64,000 nt of DNA from Chytridium lagenaria. Taxonomy: Eukaryota; Chytridiomycota; Chytridiomycetes; Chytridiales; Chytridiaceae. The stretch lies in assembly GCA_025449115.1 (NCBI GenBank), contig JAHLKC010000135.1, positions 1 to 64,000 of the forward strand, read 5' to 3'. Below the pieces are notes generated by a model, which did no database searches, was not told the DNA's origin, and was given only the letters and a program-made list of their open reading frames with translations. Shown in pieces: positions 12,901 through 24,459 of the stretch; positions within the stretch are counted from its first letter, which is position 1, and every line of letters starts with the position of its first letter. The position numbers and the translations under genes were made by a program.

Positions 12901-12947
12901 GGACACACACCTTTCGCCGGTTGGGCTTCTGTATACTTTGCAGTCAT
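9934..12947 (-). CDS. Single-pass membrane protein with repeated DUF3712/LEA14-like extracellular domains
   Basis: Starts MTAKYTEAQPAKG at 12947, followed by an intron (GTGTGTGTCC) and a Pro-rich cytosolic stretch. ARLIVCCLTPKFW (a possible palmitoylated Cys pair) precedes one long helix, FVLCVLGLIFVVAAVMIPVL (about 12625-12560). The large outer part contains recurring short beta-rich modules: GLYGRPTSPNCPTAPSAFNL, NAGALPMDISFFSDLNVQYNG, QEPFVATIKDQEGWKQF, GLNITLTTFINNPSSIEMP, IKNINLTAIFNGTDDQTLI, LALRGLNGFRTNPRI. They resemble fungal DUF3712 / water-stress (WHy) LEA14-like repeats. The last exon ends GFTADLVYAQDARG..VVPA, stop at 9934. Frame changes at least four times between 12260 and 10480, without good introns at all of them. 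Role unknown, probably at the plasma membrane or wall. Confidence 0.6.
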
Positions 12948-13745
12948 TTTTATCTCGAATTAGATAGTAATCAGGGTGTAGTAGTGTTAATTGTAGTTCT
13001 AGTGTCTAGGTAGTTGTTGTAACGAAGTCTTTACAGAAGATCGTTTCTCGATATAATATAACTTGTTGCAAGCAGCTTGTTGTATGTACCAGAGCAGGGT
13101 AATGAGTGTGAAGGTAGGGAGAAGAGAAGACGAGAGAAGAGGTAGGTTCGCTGTGATGAGGAAGTACTTTGTTTGGAAAAGAGGAGCGGTAGGTATGAGG
13201 GAGCAATGAGGCGCACTACACTACGCAAGATACACTTCACACCGCACGCACACGCACACACACACACACAGCACCAACGGAGACGGGAAAAGAAGGGTTG
13301 ATGGCTTGAAGTGAAAAAAAAAAAAAGAAAAAGTAAAAACCATCGAGTCCTACATGAAAGGGCGTATCTCCCTGAATGCTGTGAAAGACATACATATTAA
13401 AATTAATTATTCCCAAAGCAGAAGAGACAAGCCGTTGCACTGCAAAAAAACACAAGAAAAAAAAAAAAGGTTTTTGAGAGCTTGACAATTATTAGTAAAA
13501 CTGACAATTCTTGACAATTCTTGTGTTTTACTTTTGTTTCGTTTTTTTTTTTATTTTCCTTATTTTTTTTTTGTTGTTTTTCTCAAAACTGCAGCACTTG
13601 GTTATTAAACGGAGAAAAAGCATCGTGGAGAGATATACGCGCCATGATGTGTGTATTTCTTTGATACAGGTATACAAACAAAAAAAAGAAGAAAATGCCA
13701 GGGGGAGTGGAACACGCTCAGAAAAACTTGATACATGGAAGCGGA
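12948..13745. other. Intergenic with homopolymers and a CA microsatellite
   Basis: Upstream region of the DUF3712-like gene and 3' flank of the histidine kinase. A CA repeat lies at about 13249-13270; long A and T runs sit near 13314-13326, 13458-13469, 13539-13571. No coding signal I trust. Confidence 0.45.
13249..13270. repeat. (CA)n microsatellite
   Basis: Alternating CA dinucleotides, interrupted by one or two changes, about 300 bases upstream of the DUF3712-like gene. Confidence 0.8.
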
Positions 13746-16700
13746 CTAAGGTCTTAATACCACACCATCCCCATTCTTCCTCTCCTCAATCCTCTTCAAC
13801 AACCCCGCAAACTCTCCAAAATTAAATGGTTTCGTCAAAAACCCATCAAACCCAACTCTCTCACACCTCTCACGATCCCTAAAAGAAAAAAATCTATTAG
13901 AACACAACACAAAAAAAAAGGGGGGGAAGGGGGGATAACTCACGACTCCAACGCATTCGCCGTCAACGCTACAACCGTCACCCCCCACCCTCGTCTCCGT
14001 ATCTCCCTCAACGTCTCCATCCCATCCATCCTCGGCATCTGCAAATCCATCAAACAAACCTCCCACCCCCCCATCTCCAACTTCTCCAACGCCTCAATCC
14101 CATCACTCGCACGTCAACGCGAAACCCTTGTTTTTTAAGGAGCGCTAAGCCGACTTTTTGGAGGACTTGGTTGTCTTCTACTAGGAGGATGCGGAGGGAG
14201 GAGGAGAGGGAGGGTGGTGGGGAGGTGGAGAGGGATGGGGAGTGAACGCTGGACATGAGGAGATCGAAATGGATTGTGGTGCAACGTTGAGGGAGACTTG
14301 AGATTTGGATGGTTCCCCCCATTCTCGTGACGAAATGCTGGACGATGGAGAGTCCTAACCCTGTTCCTCCGAAATTTCGTCCAATAGACGCGTTGGCCTG
14401 GGAATATGCCTATTTAATTATTTTTGCATGGTCAGTATGGGTTGTAAAATGGGAGAAGGGGGGGGAAGAGGTTTGAATATACTTTAAATAGTTTCGGGAT
14501 CTCTGACTCGCGATCCCGATACCCGTGTCTTGTACCGAGAACCGAATCTTGTGGAGATGACCGGTGGGAAGATGCGGTGCGTCATTGGTAGGGTCGATGG
14601 CGGTGGTTATGGGGATGGTTTCAAGACATGTGGCTTTGACGGTAACGGTTCCTTCAGGTGTAAAACTTGACGCTACCGAAAAAAAACGTTGTTACAAATA
14701 ATCCCATCCACTTTTATAAACTCTCACCTGTTCCCAATGAGGTTTGTTAAATCTAACCCAAAAAAAAAAAAACAAAAAACCATGATGAATAAACGCCTCT
14801 CAAAAAAAACATGCAACAAAACTCATTAAAGTTTTACCTGCACCAATCTCGTTGGATCTCCCAACACCCACCCGACTCCATCACCAACCTCCCACCTGAC
14901 CTCCACGCTCCGTTTCAATTGTCCCGCACAAGCCTCCTGCACGACTTCGGGATATTGACGGGTATCCGCTCCATTTGCATTTTCCCAGCCTCCAATTCGA
15001 GAGATCCAGAACATCATTGACGATAGTAGACATGACTCGGGATGCAGAGATGATCGAGTGAAGGTTTGTGTGGGCTTCAAGGAGAGGCGGTGCATCACTA
15101 TCGGGCTTGAACGATCCCACCGTATCACCCAACGTAGCTTCAGAAAGCATTGAATCAAGAGGTGGAGGAGGAGCTTCGATATCAGGACGTTGAATATACG
15201 GTAAAATCAACGAAAGCGTCATTTCAGTCAACCCAATAACCGCATGCAAAGGATTCCTCAATTCATGACATATCCAAGCCAAGAAATCACTCTTTTGTTT
15301 ATTCGCCTCCTCCGCCTCCATCTTAGCCAGCTCCAGCTCTTCTTTATCTCTCATTTTAATCGTCATATCCCGAAAAATCACCACCCAAACCTCCCCAAGC
15401 CCTTTCACGGTCGAAAAATTCGCTTCCGCATGAAACCAACCCCCATCCCGTTTCCTGACCCCCACACTCCTCATCCCACATTGAGTCCAAGCCGACACCC
15501 CCTCATCGCTACAAAACAACTCCATGACGGTTTCCACATCCCCGCAGACGCGTTCCGCCTCCGAGTTGGCGCCAACAATCCGACCTTCGACGCCCTCAAA
15601 GACGACCATGGGGTCGGAGATGGCGCCAATGACGGCGGAGGCTCGGACACGGACGACTTCACCCCTGTGAGCGAGATTTTGGAGACGGAGATGGGATTTG
15701 GTGCGCGCGTGGAGGAAGCGGGAGAGGAGGGTTGTGAGGAGGGTGGAGAGGGTAAGGGTCATGAGGAGGAGAGAGGAGAGGAGGAGGAGAGGAGTTGTAG
15801 TGGTTGTGGGGGTGCCGGAGCAGTTGAGGAGGAAGGTGCGGTCGCCGATAGTGAGGTTTGGGTTATGGTTGGACGGGTAGGGAGGGTGCTAAAGACATTG
15901 AGTTAGTTTAGATTTTTGGTGATAAAGTAAAAAAAGGCAAGGTGATTTTGCATAAGGGTAAAACCAACAAACAAATAAAATAAAAACCAATATATAAGGA
16001 GATTTGGGGTGAGGAAAAAGAATGTTGTTCTTTAAACAAATTTGTATTTCCTTTAATTCATTTTTCTTTGTTGGAGAGTGATGAGAAAGGTTGATTGTAG
16101 TTACCTTGTTGCATAAAACACTTCATGCGTGCTGGCATCACTAAACATAACATTCAAGGTCCGTGACGACTGTCGACCCTCAATAGCGCTCGACACAATA
16201 CTCGACAGCATCAGCACGCCAATCAGCACGCCCGAGGACAGTATCAGAGGCATCCAGGGACACTGGTAGGACGAATCTCACGAGGTTGGCAGTTTGACCG
16301 TCAAGGTCTGTGGTGAACTTTGAGGAAAAGTTAGGACAAGGTAAACGCGGGGGTGGGGGTACCATTGTGCTGACGAGAAGTCCACGTTTGCTTAGGGAGT
16401 CGATGATGAGGGGACTTCGGAGGGAGTCGTTATAGACGTCGAGACCGATGATGGGGTTGAGGTTATCGCTGACAAGGGTTAAAGCTGGAAGGTTTTTAAT
16501 ACGTCGATACGGGTCATGTTCTTACGGAAATACTAGGAGGAGAGGTTAGAAGTGGGAAAGGAAAGGAGTATTTACAATATCGGCGTCATCCTTTATACGG
16601 GTTCGCGTTGTGTTGGTCAGAAAGGGTGTAGATACGCCTTCTTGCTCACTGACGACAATGCCGTTGCGAGCTTCCCAGTTTGAACGTTCGGATCGGGTGA

Positions 16701-17592
16701 CGCTTGAGCCCATGAGATACGAATAGCCTGAAGTGAATAAAGGTGAGGAAATAAAAGGGGAGTTTGTTTTTTTCTTTCTTACAGTTTGGAACTGCTCTTT
16801 TGAAAGTGATGGAAAGAGTTTCCCCATGAGTTGAAATTGTTGGAGGGAGACTGGGGAACTTGGCATGGAGGTTTCCATGACCCATTTGAATGAAAAGATG
16901 ACGTTGATGGTGACTGGCGTTGGTGTGATGTGTTAGATGAGAATGGAAGGGTGTGTATTTACATGATATAGAGGATTTGACAGATGCCATGATGTCGTCA
17001 CAGTTTTCTTGGAGGTTGACGAGACTGTGTCGTGTTTCAAGGTTTTGGACCATAAGAAGACTGGGATGCATATCTTAGGGAAGTTTAGGGGGTCGTTTAA
17101 GTTAAAATTGGAGGAGGAGGGCTTACGGATGCTATGAGTATGACAGCGACACACCATACGACGGTTAAGACGATGATGCGACGTTTTCGAGCTGCGAGAT
17201 TAGATCTTGCGATGTCGGGTGGCGCGGACCGGATATCCAAGGAAAGTCGTCATCTGTGGACATGATGAGGTGATGGTGGTGGACGGTGGGTGGATGGTTT
17301 GTTGCTGCTTGTTGTGGGGGTGTTCAGATGGATTGCTGTGGGGGATTGACGTGGGATGTGCCGGGAGTTTCGGTGGTGGTTGAGGAGGTTGAGGGGATGG
17401 TGTTTGGAATTGAAGATAAGAGGAGGTGGGGGTAACGATTAGTGATGCGGGTGGGGATGGTGGTGGAGAGGTGTGAGGGAGGTAAGGAGGCGTCATTGAT
17501 GATGAGTTGTTGTTGGGGGTGGATGAGTCGCTTTTATCGTTCTTGCATAATGATGAATGGATGGATCGATTGTTGACAAGTTTTGCTAACAA
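13746..17592 (-). CDS. Hybrid sensor histidine kinase: CHASE - PAS - HisKA/HATPase - receiver
   Basis: Pro/Ser-rich cytosolic N-terminus, then TM1 (RRIIVLTVVWCVAVILIAS, about 17180-17115). The outer region (about 17100-16130) has CHASE features, including NPIIGLDVYNDSLRSPLIID and QTANLVRFVLPVSLDASDTV. TM2 is near 15790-15710. A PAS module (SAVIGAISDPMVVFEG, WVVIFRDMT) follows, then the H box FLAWICHELRNPLHAVIGL, whose His is the phospho-acceptor, and HATPase boxes DPTRLVQV and FGGTGLGLSIVQHF. The receiver has ILLVEDNQVLQKVGLALL, phospho-Asp in EVCLMDLQMPRMDG (about 14050) and the conserved Lys in GFLTKPFNFGEF. It should act in a phosphorelay through an Hpt protein. CHASE ligands are small molecules (cytokinin-like in plants); the one here is unknown. 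Start is uncertain: 17592, or MSTDDDFPW near 17263, with a frame change between them. More frame breaks lie near C7 at about 14068. Confidence 0.85.
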
Positions 17593-17715
17593 ATGTTGTT
17601 CTCATACGACGAACACAGACGATGACGACCACCACACGTGTATAATCACCACCACTGCACAAATATATGTGAAGAAGAGAGAAGATGACTGTGGATGACG
17701 GTGGATGACGGTGAA

Positions 17716-17744
17716 TGATGATGATGATGATGATGATGATGATG
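17716..17744. repeat. (GAT)n trinucleotide repeat
   Basis: About nine GAT units in the region between the divergent histidine-kinase gene and the Pro-rich coding region. Confidence 0.85.
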
Positions 17745-17861
17745 CTGCTAGTTGATGGTTATAGTTAAAGTTTAATATAAATTTTATTTTGCTTTTGGAA
17801 CTTGTCAAACTTTATTATTCATTATTCTTTTTCATTTATAAATACCAACAACCGCAGCAAC

Positions 17862-18760
17862 ATGAGTGTCATGGACACTGTGCTGACCAGAGGTTACGTG
17901 AAGGAGGGGCTATGGGGATGGATCTTCCGTTTTGTGTCATAACCTACACAGGACGTCATCCACAAATGCTGTCGCCTCCACCCATCGTCACATCAATCAA
18001 CGCGTCATCATCGATAGCTACACTGCAACGACAACAACAACAAGACCAAGATCGAAAGCCAAACCAACTATTCGTTAAAAAAATGGTCCGATTCAACCTC
18101 CTCCATCTCAACAGCCACCGCTTACCTCCACTATTTCATCTATAACGCCATTATTCTAGCACCGTAACGCCGTCGGTATCTCGTTTTCGAATGGTACGAG
18201 GAATCCACCCACTCCTCCAGCTAGTACTATGATCATGCCACCCCCAGAAAGGCTGACATCCGCAACGGTTGGAAAGTCTGTAGAAAGTAGGCTTTTGGGA
18301 TAAGTAAACATTTGTCCTCTTTGTCACCAAATCATGCTGTAAGCACTAGAGCACCGAAAAGTACAACGAACATGTCTGCGCAATGGTCGTCATTCCCGCA
18401 ACCCCACCTCCCGCCCCAACTCTATCTCCACCTCTCTCCCCTTTACGACCCCAACACCGAACCGTCGCCTCTGCACCTTCAACACAACAACACCTTCCCC
18501 ATGCAACCCCCCCTCAAAAACTTATCCCTAACTCATCTTCCACGGCACCAAACGTTTTAACTACCGCCCCATCGGTCCGCGCCATACTCATCGCCTGGCT
18601 CAATCTCAAACGCCTATTCGATCTTTAAAAATCCGATCTTTCATCAATGCGGAAATGTTCTAAAAATGATGGAGGAATGAGGTGCCTTTCATTCACCTTA
18701 TTGGAGAGCTGCGATGGCTGCTGTTGCGGTTAGGGAAAGGATGGTGGAGGCTGCTGTAGA
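17862..18760 (+). CDS. Proline/glutamine-rich disordered coding region, unrecognised
   Basis: From an ATG at 17862 (MSVMDTVLTRGYVKEGLWGW) the plus strand reads as long Pro/Ser/Gln/Thr-rich stretches that switch frame: MLSPPPIVTSINASSSIATL, then NPPTPPASTMIMPPPERLTS, then a run rich in PxxP motifs near 18390-18600, then AAMAAVAVRERMVEAAVDGW near 18710. No known domain. A splice acceptor at 19145 (tttcag) with a donor at about 19081 (ACAG/GTAAAC) suggests it is spliced to the acidic region to its right, so both may be one gene. Could instead be decayed. Low confidence in limits. Confidence 0.3.
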
Positions 18761-19145
18761 TGGTTGGGAAGATGGAGGAGACGAAGCGAAATGGTAAAGG
18801 GGATGAAGGTGACGTTGTAGAAAAGGGCAGAGGTGATGTAAATCTGTTCTGTAGAGGGAGGGGTGATGTTTCTTGCGAGCAGTGAGTGGGTGAAGGGCTT
18901 TTGACGTCGGATGGTTGCTATTAGAATGGAATACATGTAAATTTTATATAGAACTTTTCAATAGGTGCCTTCTTTGCTCTTTATTATGTAAATATCAAGT
19001 AGACAAGTTTCATAAAAATTCATCAGATAGGACAACATCCCACTCAGTACAGAAGGGGCGGAACCCCGCCTCTGACGACAGGTAAACGGCAGCCATTACC
19101 ATTTCTCCCTATTCACAAAGCAATGATGACATCTTACACTTTCAG

Positions 19146-20700
19146 CGTTTCCAGAAGGCATCGCGGAAGAGATGGTCGCCTCACCGTTAGCGGGACTTGT
19201 ATGTCACCACTGCGGCACACCGATTACTCCCACCATTTTAGACTGGAGAGGACCTGATGAATCTGATTTCAGGGGTTCGTTGACATCGTTGGTTGAGTTG
19301 AGTGAAGTTTTTGGGGGCGCGGTTTCGATGGCGCTTGTGGAGAGGATTGTGGGGATGATGGAGGAGGGTGTGGGGGGGAAAAGGTTGGAGATGCCGGTTG
19401 GTGAGGTTGGTGAGGCGGTAAAATATGGTGTGGAGAGAGATAGTGAGGTTGGAGATGCGGTAAACTACGGGTTAGAGACTGGTGATGAGCCCATGCAAAT
19501 TGCTGCGGTAAATCGTTCGGAGACTGCTGGTGATTTCAAGCAAGTTACTCATTCGCCCAGTGGTTCGGATGCCTTTGATAAGGTGGAACGATTTCCTCCG
19601 ATAGCCTCAGAGGAGGTCAAGAATTTCAACGACTTTTCCCGTCCATGGAGTGACGCTACGCAGGACAAGAATGGCGTTGTTGAAAACCCCGCTTTGAGTT
19701 TAATGGACATGGTTCGAGAATCAGTTTCATCACAAGACGATTTTAATAGCGCATCAGAGTCCAAAACTGGGTCCCCCATTGTGTTGGACTCTCCGATTAT
19801 CAATAGTGCGGCGTCAGTTGGCGAACGAGACACCATGGAGCGTGATAGCGTCTTGAATGACACTCCCTGCGTATTCAACGTGACCATCCCGGAAGACGAT
19901 ATGGATGACGACGTGGTTCATCTTGTGGATGAGGAATCGGATTCCTTTGATGACGATGTATGGGTTGAAGATGGGATGAGAGTTTGTGTGCCGAACGAGA
20001 TGAAAGTTTCAAGAAAGATTGATGTGGTTTACGACAAACAGGACGTGCCGCTTTCGGCGCTGTTGTCGGAAATGCCGTTATGTGATCTGTTGGAAAAATT
20101 TTCGACACCGGCTTCAAGTAAGGATCTATACGATTTAACAGTGTTTAACGGATATGGTAGAAAGGGTGAAAGTGTCGGTTAACGAATGGAAAAAAGTACC
20201 CTTGGTTGTCGATCTTACGAGTGACGAGGAACTTGATAGCCTTTCCTCAGAGTCTGACATACCACCATCACACTCGAACCCCGCTCGAACTTCCCCAAAG
20301 TTTAACATATCGTCTCCACTTCCAAGTCACGCCAAAATCCCAGAGACCATAGATCTCACCGTCTCTTTCGTCGATCCCACTCAACAAAGCATTCCAATAA
20401 ATCAGCGGTCTCACGATGATGAGGTTTTAGAATATATTTCATTGGTGGACGACAGCGATTTGATGGTTTCGGGTCCCTTTACGAGATCCAAGCGAGTAAA
20501 GACGCGGAGGACAGAGATACGTCGAAAGAGTAGAAGAGCAGAGCTGTTTGTCTCTAATGCTGATATTGCGAAGGGGGTGCTGGCACATAGGTTGCTTGAC
20601 ATAATTGTTTGCGAATCGACCTATGAAATGTCGGAAGGGTATAAGAGGGAGAAGGTTGGAGAATGTGCTTGGGATGAGGGAGGAGGAGGTGGATGATTTA
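19146..20700 (+). CDS. Acidic protein with SUMO-interaction-like motifs, unrecognised
   Basis: The exon opens after tttcag at 19145 and reads AFPEGIAEEMVASPLAGLVC into a CHHCGTPITP pair of cysteines, which may be half of a zinc site. It continues as a mostly disordered, Asp/Glu/Ser-rich chain of about 500 residues. The frame changes once near 20150-20180. After that come VVDLTSDEELDSLSSES and ETIDLTV, which fit the hydrophobic-core-plus-acidic SUMO-interacting pattern, and a basic patch (FTRSKRVKTRRTEIRRKSRR, about 20467-20526) that could be a nuclear signal. The helical end is IAKGVLAHRLLDII. It lies immediately upstream of the RNase H ORF on the same strand and may be joined to it. I do not recognise a family. 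Confidence 0.5.
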
Positions 20701-21516
20701 CATGCAGCGTGTGAGTTTATTACGGAGGTTGGGGCGAAGGAATTGAGTGAGTCATTCATTTTTCATTTCATTTCATTTATTTTCAAAGATCTTGCGGAAT
20801 CGGTTCCTTTACTTTATTCGTCTCAAGGATTTTATGGTGCTTTTTTACTTAATTTTTTTTTCGTGATAAACAGAGAAAGTGTGAACAGCACCTTGCCAAG
20901 AATGGCTAGCTCTGAACGGCTGAGAATCAGAAGGGTCATGCTTTTTACACGACCTTCTTGAAGAGTAAGTTTCAACGGCACTTTGTTCCGTCATCTTATT
21001 TTTTCTATGCCACCCCTTTTGTGACGACCAACCATGTATTTTTTAAGCGATGAGGATATGTTGTATGTATTCGCGGACGCCAGCAACTGGGGAATGGGAT
21101 CCTTCCACACCAGACACTGGATAAGTGAACCCTGGTCCTCCGTCACAGCTCTCACAGGTCTACCCATTGAAACAACCGACACCAACCGTCTCGAACTCCT
21201 CTCCATCGTCATCTCCGCGTCAACCTTTGCCTCTCCCCTGTGGACTGGTAAAACTGTTGTGTTTTACACAGACAACATGATGGCGTATGAAGCCATGTGT
21301 GGGGCGAGGAGTTTTTGGGGACAGAGGTTGATGAAGGAGATGGAGTTTGTGGCGATGAAGTGGGGGTTTAGGTTTGAGGCGAGGTGGGTTGCTGGAAAGT
21401 TGAACCCGATGGCGGATTCGCTTTCGAGGGGGTTTAGAAATCAGGATGTGTTGCCCGAGAATGCGGATATGGATAAGGTCGGGATGAAGATGAAGTTGTT
21501 GCGGCCGTTTTCGTGA
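20700..21516 (+). CDS. Retroelement-type (DIRS/gypsy-like) RNase H domain, possibly domesticated
   Basis: The ORF at 21034-21516 encodes an RNase H fold of the kind that follows reverse transcriptase in DIRS and related elements: YVFADASNWGMGSF, TDTNRLELLSIVISA, GKTVVFYTDNMMAYEAM, ARWVAGKLNPMADSLSRG. The four catalytic acids (D in FADAS, E in RLELL, D in YTDN, D in MADSL) are all present. Upstream, 20700-21040 reads as HAACEFITEVGAKEL, a GTGAGT intron (about 20748-20873), then KCEQHLAKNG and FYTTFLKSKFQRHFVPSSYF, changing frame at T6 (21039-21044). No reverse transcriptase, integrase/YR recombinase, LTR or inverted repeat is visible around it. Either a domesticated gene, perhaps fused to the acidic protein upstream, or the tail of a decayed element. 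Same-strand proximity favours the former. Confidence 0.6.
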
Positions 21517-22675
21517 GGATGTGGTGCTGGTATTTATGTTGATATGAAGAATAGTTTTTTGCTGTTATTATTTTATGTATAAAATCGAAAAGTATTGAAT
21601 GAGGTTGAAGGAAAGTTTTTATTTCAAGTGCATATCATTACCAAAAGTTTACTGGGAATAACAGGAGAATCTATTCTGTCACCGGAACAGCTGGGCCGGC
21701 CGAACACGTTGTCTGGTATAAAGAGGAGTATTATGAAGTTAATTGCGACCTTTTCTTAAAGAGTGATTGAAAAAAATAGTATTGCTTTTATACAAAAAAA
21801 GGAATATGAGGGAGTAACATGCACGTGTTTTGTTTTGTTTTACTGCAGTGAGTTCAAGGGCACTTAAGTCTATCTAAAAATAAAGGTAGTTTTTCGGCAG
21901 TTTTTCGGTAGTCTACAAACTCAGCGAGGAAATCTTTAAAAGCATCATACAATTTTCATCTTTATTTCCTGTATTATAGTATAAATACCTCATGGCCCTA
22001 ACCCATCTAATTCTTTTGTTCGTTCGTTCGTTTTGTTGAAACGATTCAACGCATGCCATTCCAAAATGGATACCCGAACAAACATCAACCCTAGAGTTGT
22101 AAGATGGCATCTTACCCTCATTCAACTCTGTTCCAGCTGTACTATTAATTGGGACTGCAACACGGATTTCAGCTATGGCGTTTCTGATCCATGTTGATGA
22201 TAACTGGCCTGAAAGCCTCCTGATTTTCATTCTATGTTCCTGTTAACCAGGATTACATCTTTAACCTTATGCGCAAGTTGATAAAGTGCCCAACACTGTA
22301 AACGGGGTTTCGGTGGTTCCAGATATTCTTTTTCTCATCACCGACAGTTTGAGTAGGATATGCAGACGTGGAAGGTGTCATTCTTCTCCAACAGCCTATA
22401 TGGCCTTTGCATAAAGTTATTAGCTATGGACACTTTTCCTACTTTGCGCAGCTGAGGTCAGATGTTGAAGAAGCGTCTTCAATCATGAATCACCGTAGCT
22501 ATTCACTCTCCATTGTCGTGCTTCAGACGGCACCTCCACGTTACAAGAAACCTTAGCCTCCCCATTCTTCTTGGCGGCTTTCTTTTATCGCAAAGGTTGT
22601 AATGCATAATCCTTCAGGAGTGACCTGCAGTTCACTCTCAAACTAAAAGTCTTCAACGTCCTTCAACCATCAATC
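21517..22675. other. Intergenic, no gene seen
   Basis: AT-rich with scattered T runs. The minus frame at 21913-22230 and the plus frame at 22368-22556 have no family resemblance or splice support. The right end is the promoter of the GT32 gene. Confidence 0.45.
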
Positions 22676-23952
22676 ATGCATCTCCTCCGACGTTCTACCC
22701 CAAACCTCTTCTTCCTTCCCCGTAACTGGAAAGCAGTTGCACTCCTTCTTCTAACGACCCAACTCCTCATCATCCTGGATGCTCGGCGTCTCATCGTCAA
22801 CCTCTTTGCTTCAACAACAACGTTTGGGCCGCAAGTACCGCAAACGAGCGACCCCATCGTCATAAAGTTTGAGCGTCAAACCGCACACGACGCAAATACA
22901 AAAGTTGCGGACGATGCTCGCTTTGGTCATAAATGGATGCACACGGAAGAGCTCGATGGCATTGTGAAAGGACTGAATGAGAAATGCTCACATGAGATCG
23001 CTCCTGATGTCATCGACCACCGGGTTGGAAAGGAGAGAGCCATCCCGAGAATAGTCCATCAAATCTGTGAGTAAGGCCCATGCTTTATCTCAATTGACAC
23101 GGTAAACCTTTTAGGGTCATATCACACGAACACATCTACAATTCCAATTCGATACCAGCCCTGGATTAAGTCATGGAGCATCAAGAATCCTGCATTTTAT
23201 ATTCGTGTATTTAATGGGACAACGTCACAAGAGACACGTAACTACGTGACTACACACTTTCCGCGACCGATTTCAGAGGCATTCCTACGGTTGCCGTTGC
23301 TGAACCAAAAAGCTGCATTCTTAAAGTACCTTGTTTTGTATAAGGAGGGAGGCGTAGTTGCCGATGTGGACGCTGAATGTTTACGGCCAATCGCGGAATG
23401 GAAAATGGGAAGAAAGGGGGTGTCGGTGATGTTTGGGAAACAGGTACGTCGAGAAACTTATGTGTTCTTCATGCTGAACGAGTTTTCCCTCAGTGGACGA
23501 AGCCCCAGCACGAAAATACACTACGCTCCGATCTCTCCCTCGTCACCTGGTCACTTTCGTCCATCTCCCGTCACCCCCTCATCCACCGTATCATCCAAAC
23601 CATAACCACTGAAGTCCTTGCCAAATCTATCACATACCTCCAAGATCATCCCGAATCCGTCCAACACCTCTTTGGTGCCTCGTTTTTAGGCGCAACGGTT
23701 GAGAAATACCTTTCATCAAAGGGTGTACCGCGGGCAGGAGAGTCTTGGGATAATTGTGGGATTGGAAGACAGTTTTTGGATGTGTTGGTGTTGGGGGAGA
23801 AGGCGTTTGATGCGAGAGCGTTTGAGGAGAATGGCATAACGGCATTAAAGCCTTTGGTGAGGCACCATGAAGATATGGCAGAGTGGACGGAGGAGCAAAG
23901 GGTGAAAGAATTGAAGAGTGTTAAGAAAGATAATGATGAGACGACAGAGTGA
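22676..23952 (+). CDS. GT32 glycosyltransferase (Och1-like), type II Golgi membrane protein
   Basis: Short cytosolic tail, then one membrane anchor (AVALLLLTTQLLIILDAR, residues about 20-38), as expected for Golgi type II enzymes. Exon 1 ends at 23066 and exon 2 opens at 23115; the join makes IPRIVHQIWSYH, the GT32 entry motif. Exon 2 has LNQKAAFLKYLVLYKEGGVV followed by ADVDAEC, the DxD metal/nucleotide-sugar site. A 50-nt intron (23444-23493) removes a stretch that would otherwise read through, giving FGKQ/WTKPQHENTLRS. The last exon contains GIGRQFLDVLVLGEKAF and ends in a charged tail. GT32 includes Och1-type alpha-1,6-mannosyltransferases and several inositol-lipid and other transferases; the substrate here is not decided. 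Reading frame is clean throughout. Confidence 0.85.
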
Positions 23953-24459
23953 TGAGACGGACGATGATTTTTTTTTTTTTGTTGATTTTTATTGTTTGAG
24001 CGATAAATAATGAGGGACGCACTCCTCCATCAATTATAAGATATGATTAGAAAATAGAAAGGAGATAGTCGATCCCACTTATATCCCCGCTAGTACTTTA
24101 GTATAACTTGTTTGAGATAAAGTATCAATATATCTCACAAAATGCAGTAAGAAAAACAGACTAATGAATTAATCCGAAAGGCAAGACGCCAATGTATAAA
24201 AAGAATAATATCGTCTCTTAATCAAAACGTACATTTTATTTAACCATAATTTGACGTCACGGCGAGCTTAAGTCAGGGGGTCTTTATCTTTACACAAGGG
24301 AAAATGAAAGTAGAATGAATTTGAGGTAAAAGAGAGTTCTTTAAATTGGAAGAACGATAGTAAGTCGTTGAATATAAGAAAAACATACACACAGAGTGAA
24401 TAAGGGATAGAAAAGAAAAGAGGAGAGCGGGGGCAGAAAACAGCGTTGTAGGCAAAATG
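23953..24459. other. Intergenic between convergent genes
   Basis: Shared 3' region of the GT32 gene (+) and the ABCG gene (-). T run at about 23967-23979. No gene seen. Confidence 0.4.

Noticed and set aside
21913..22230. Minus ORF of 105 codons
   Set aside because: No family resemblance, and no promoter or splice support in an AT-rich gap.
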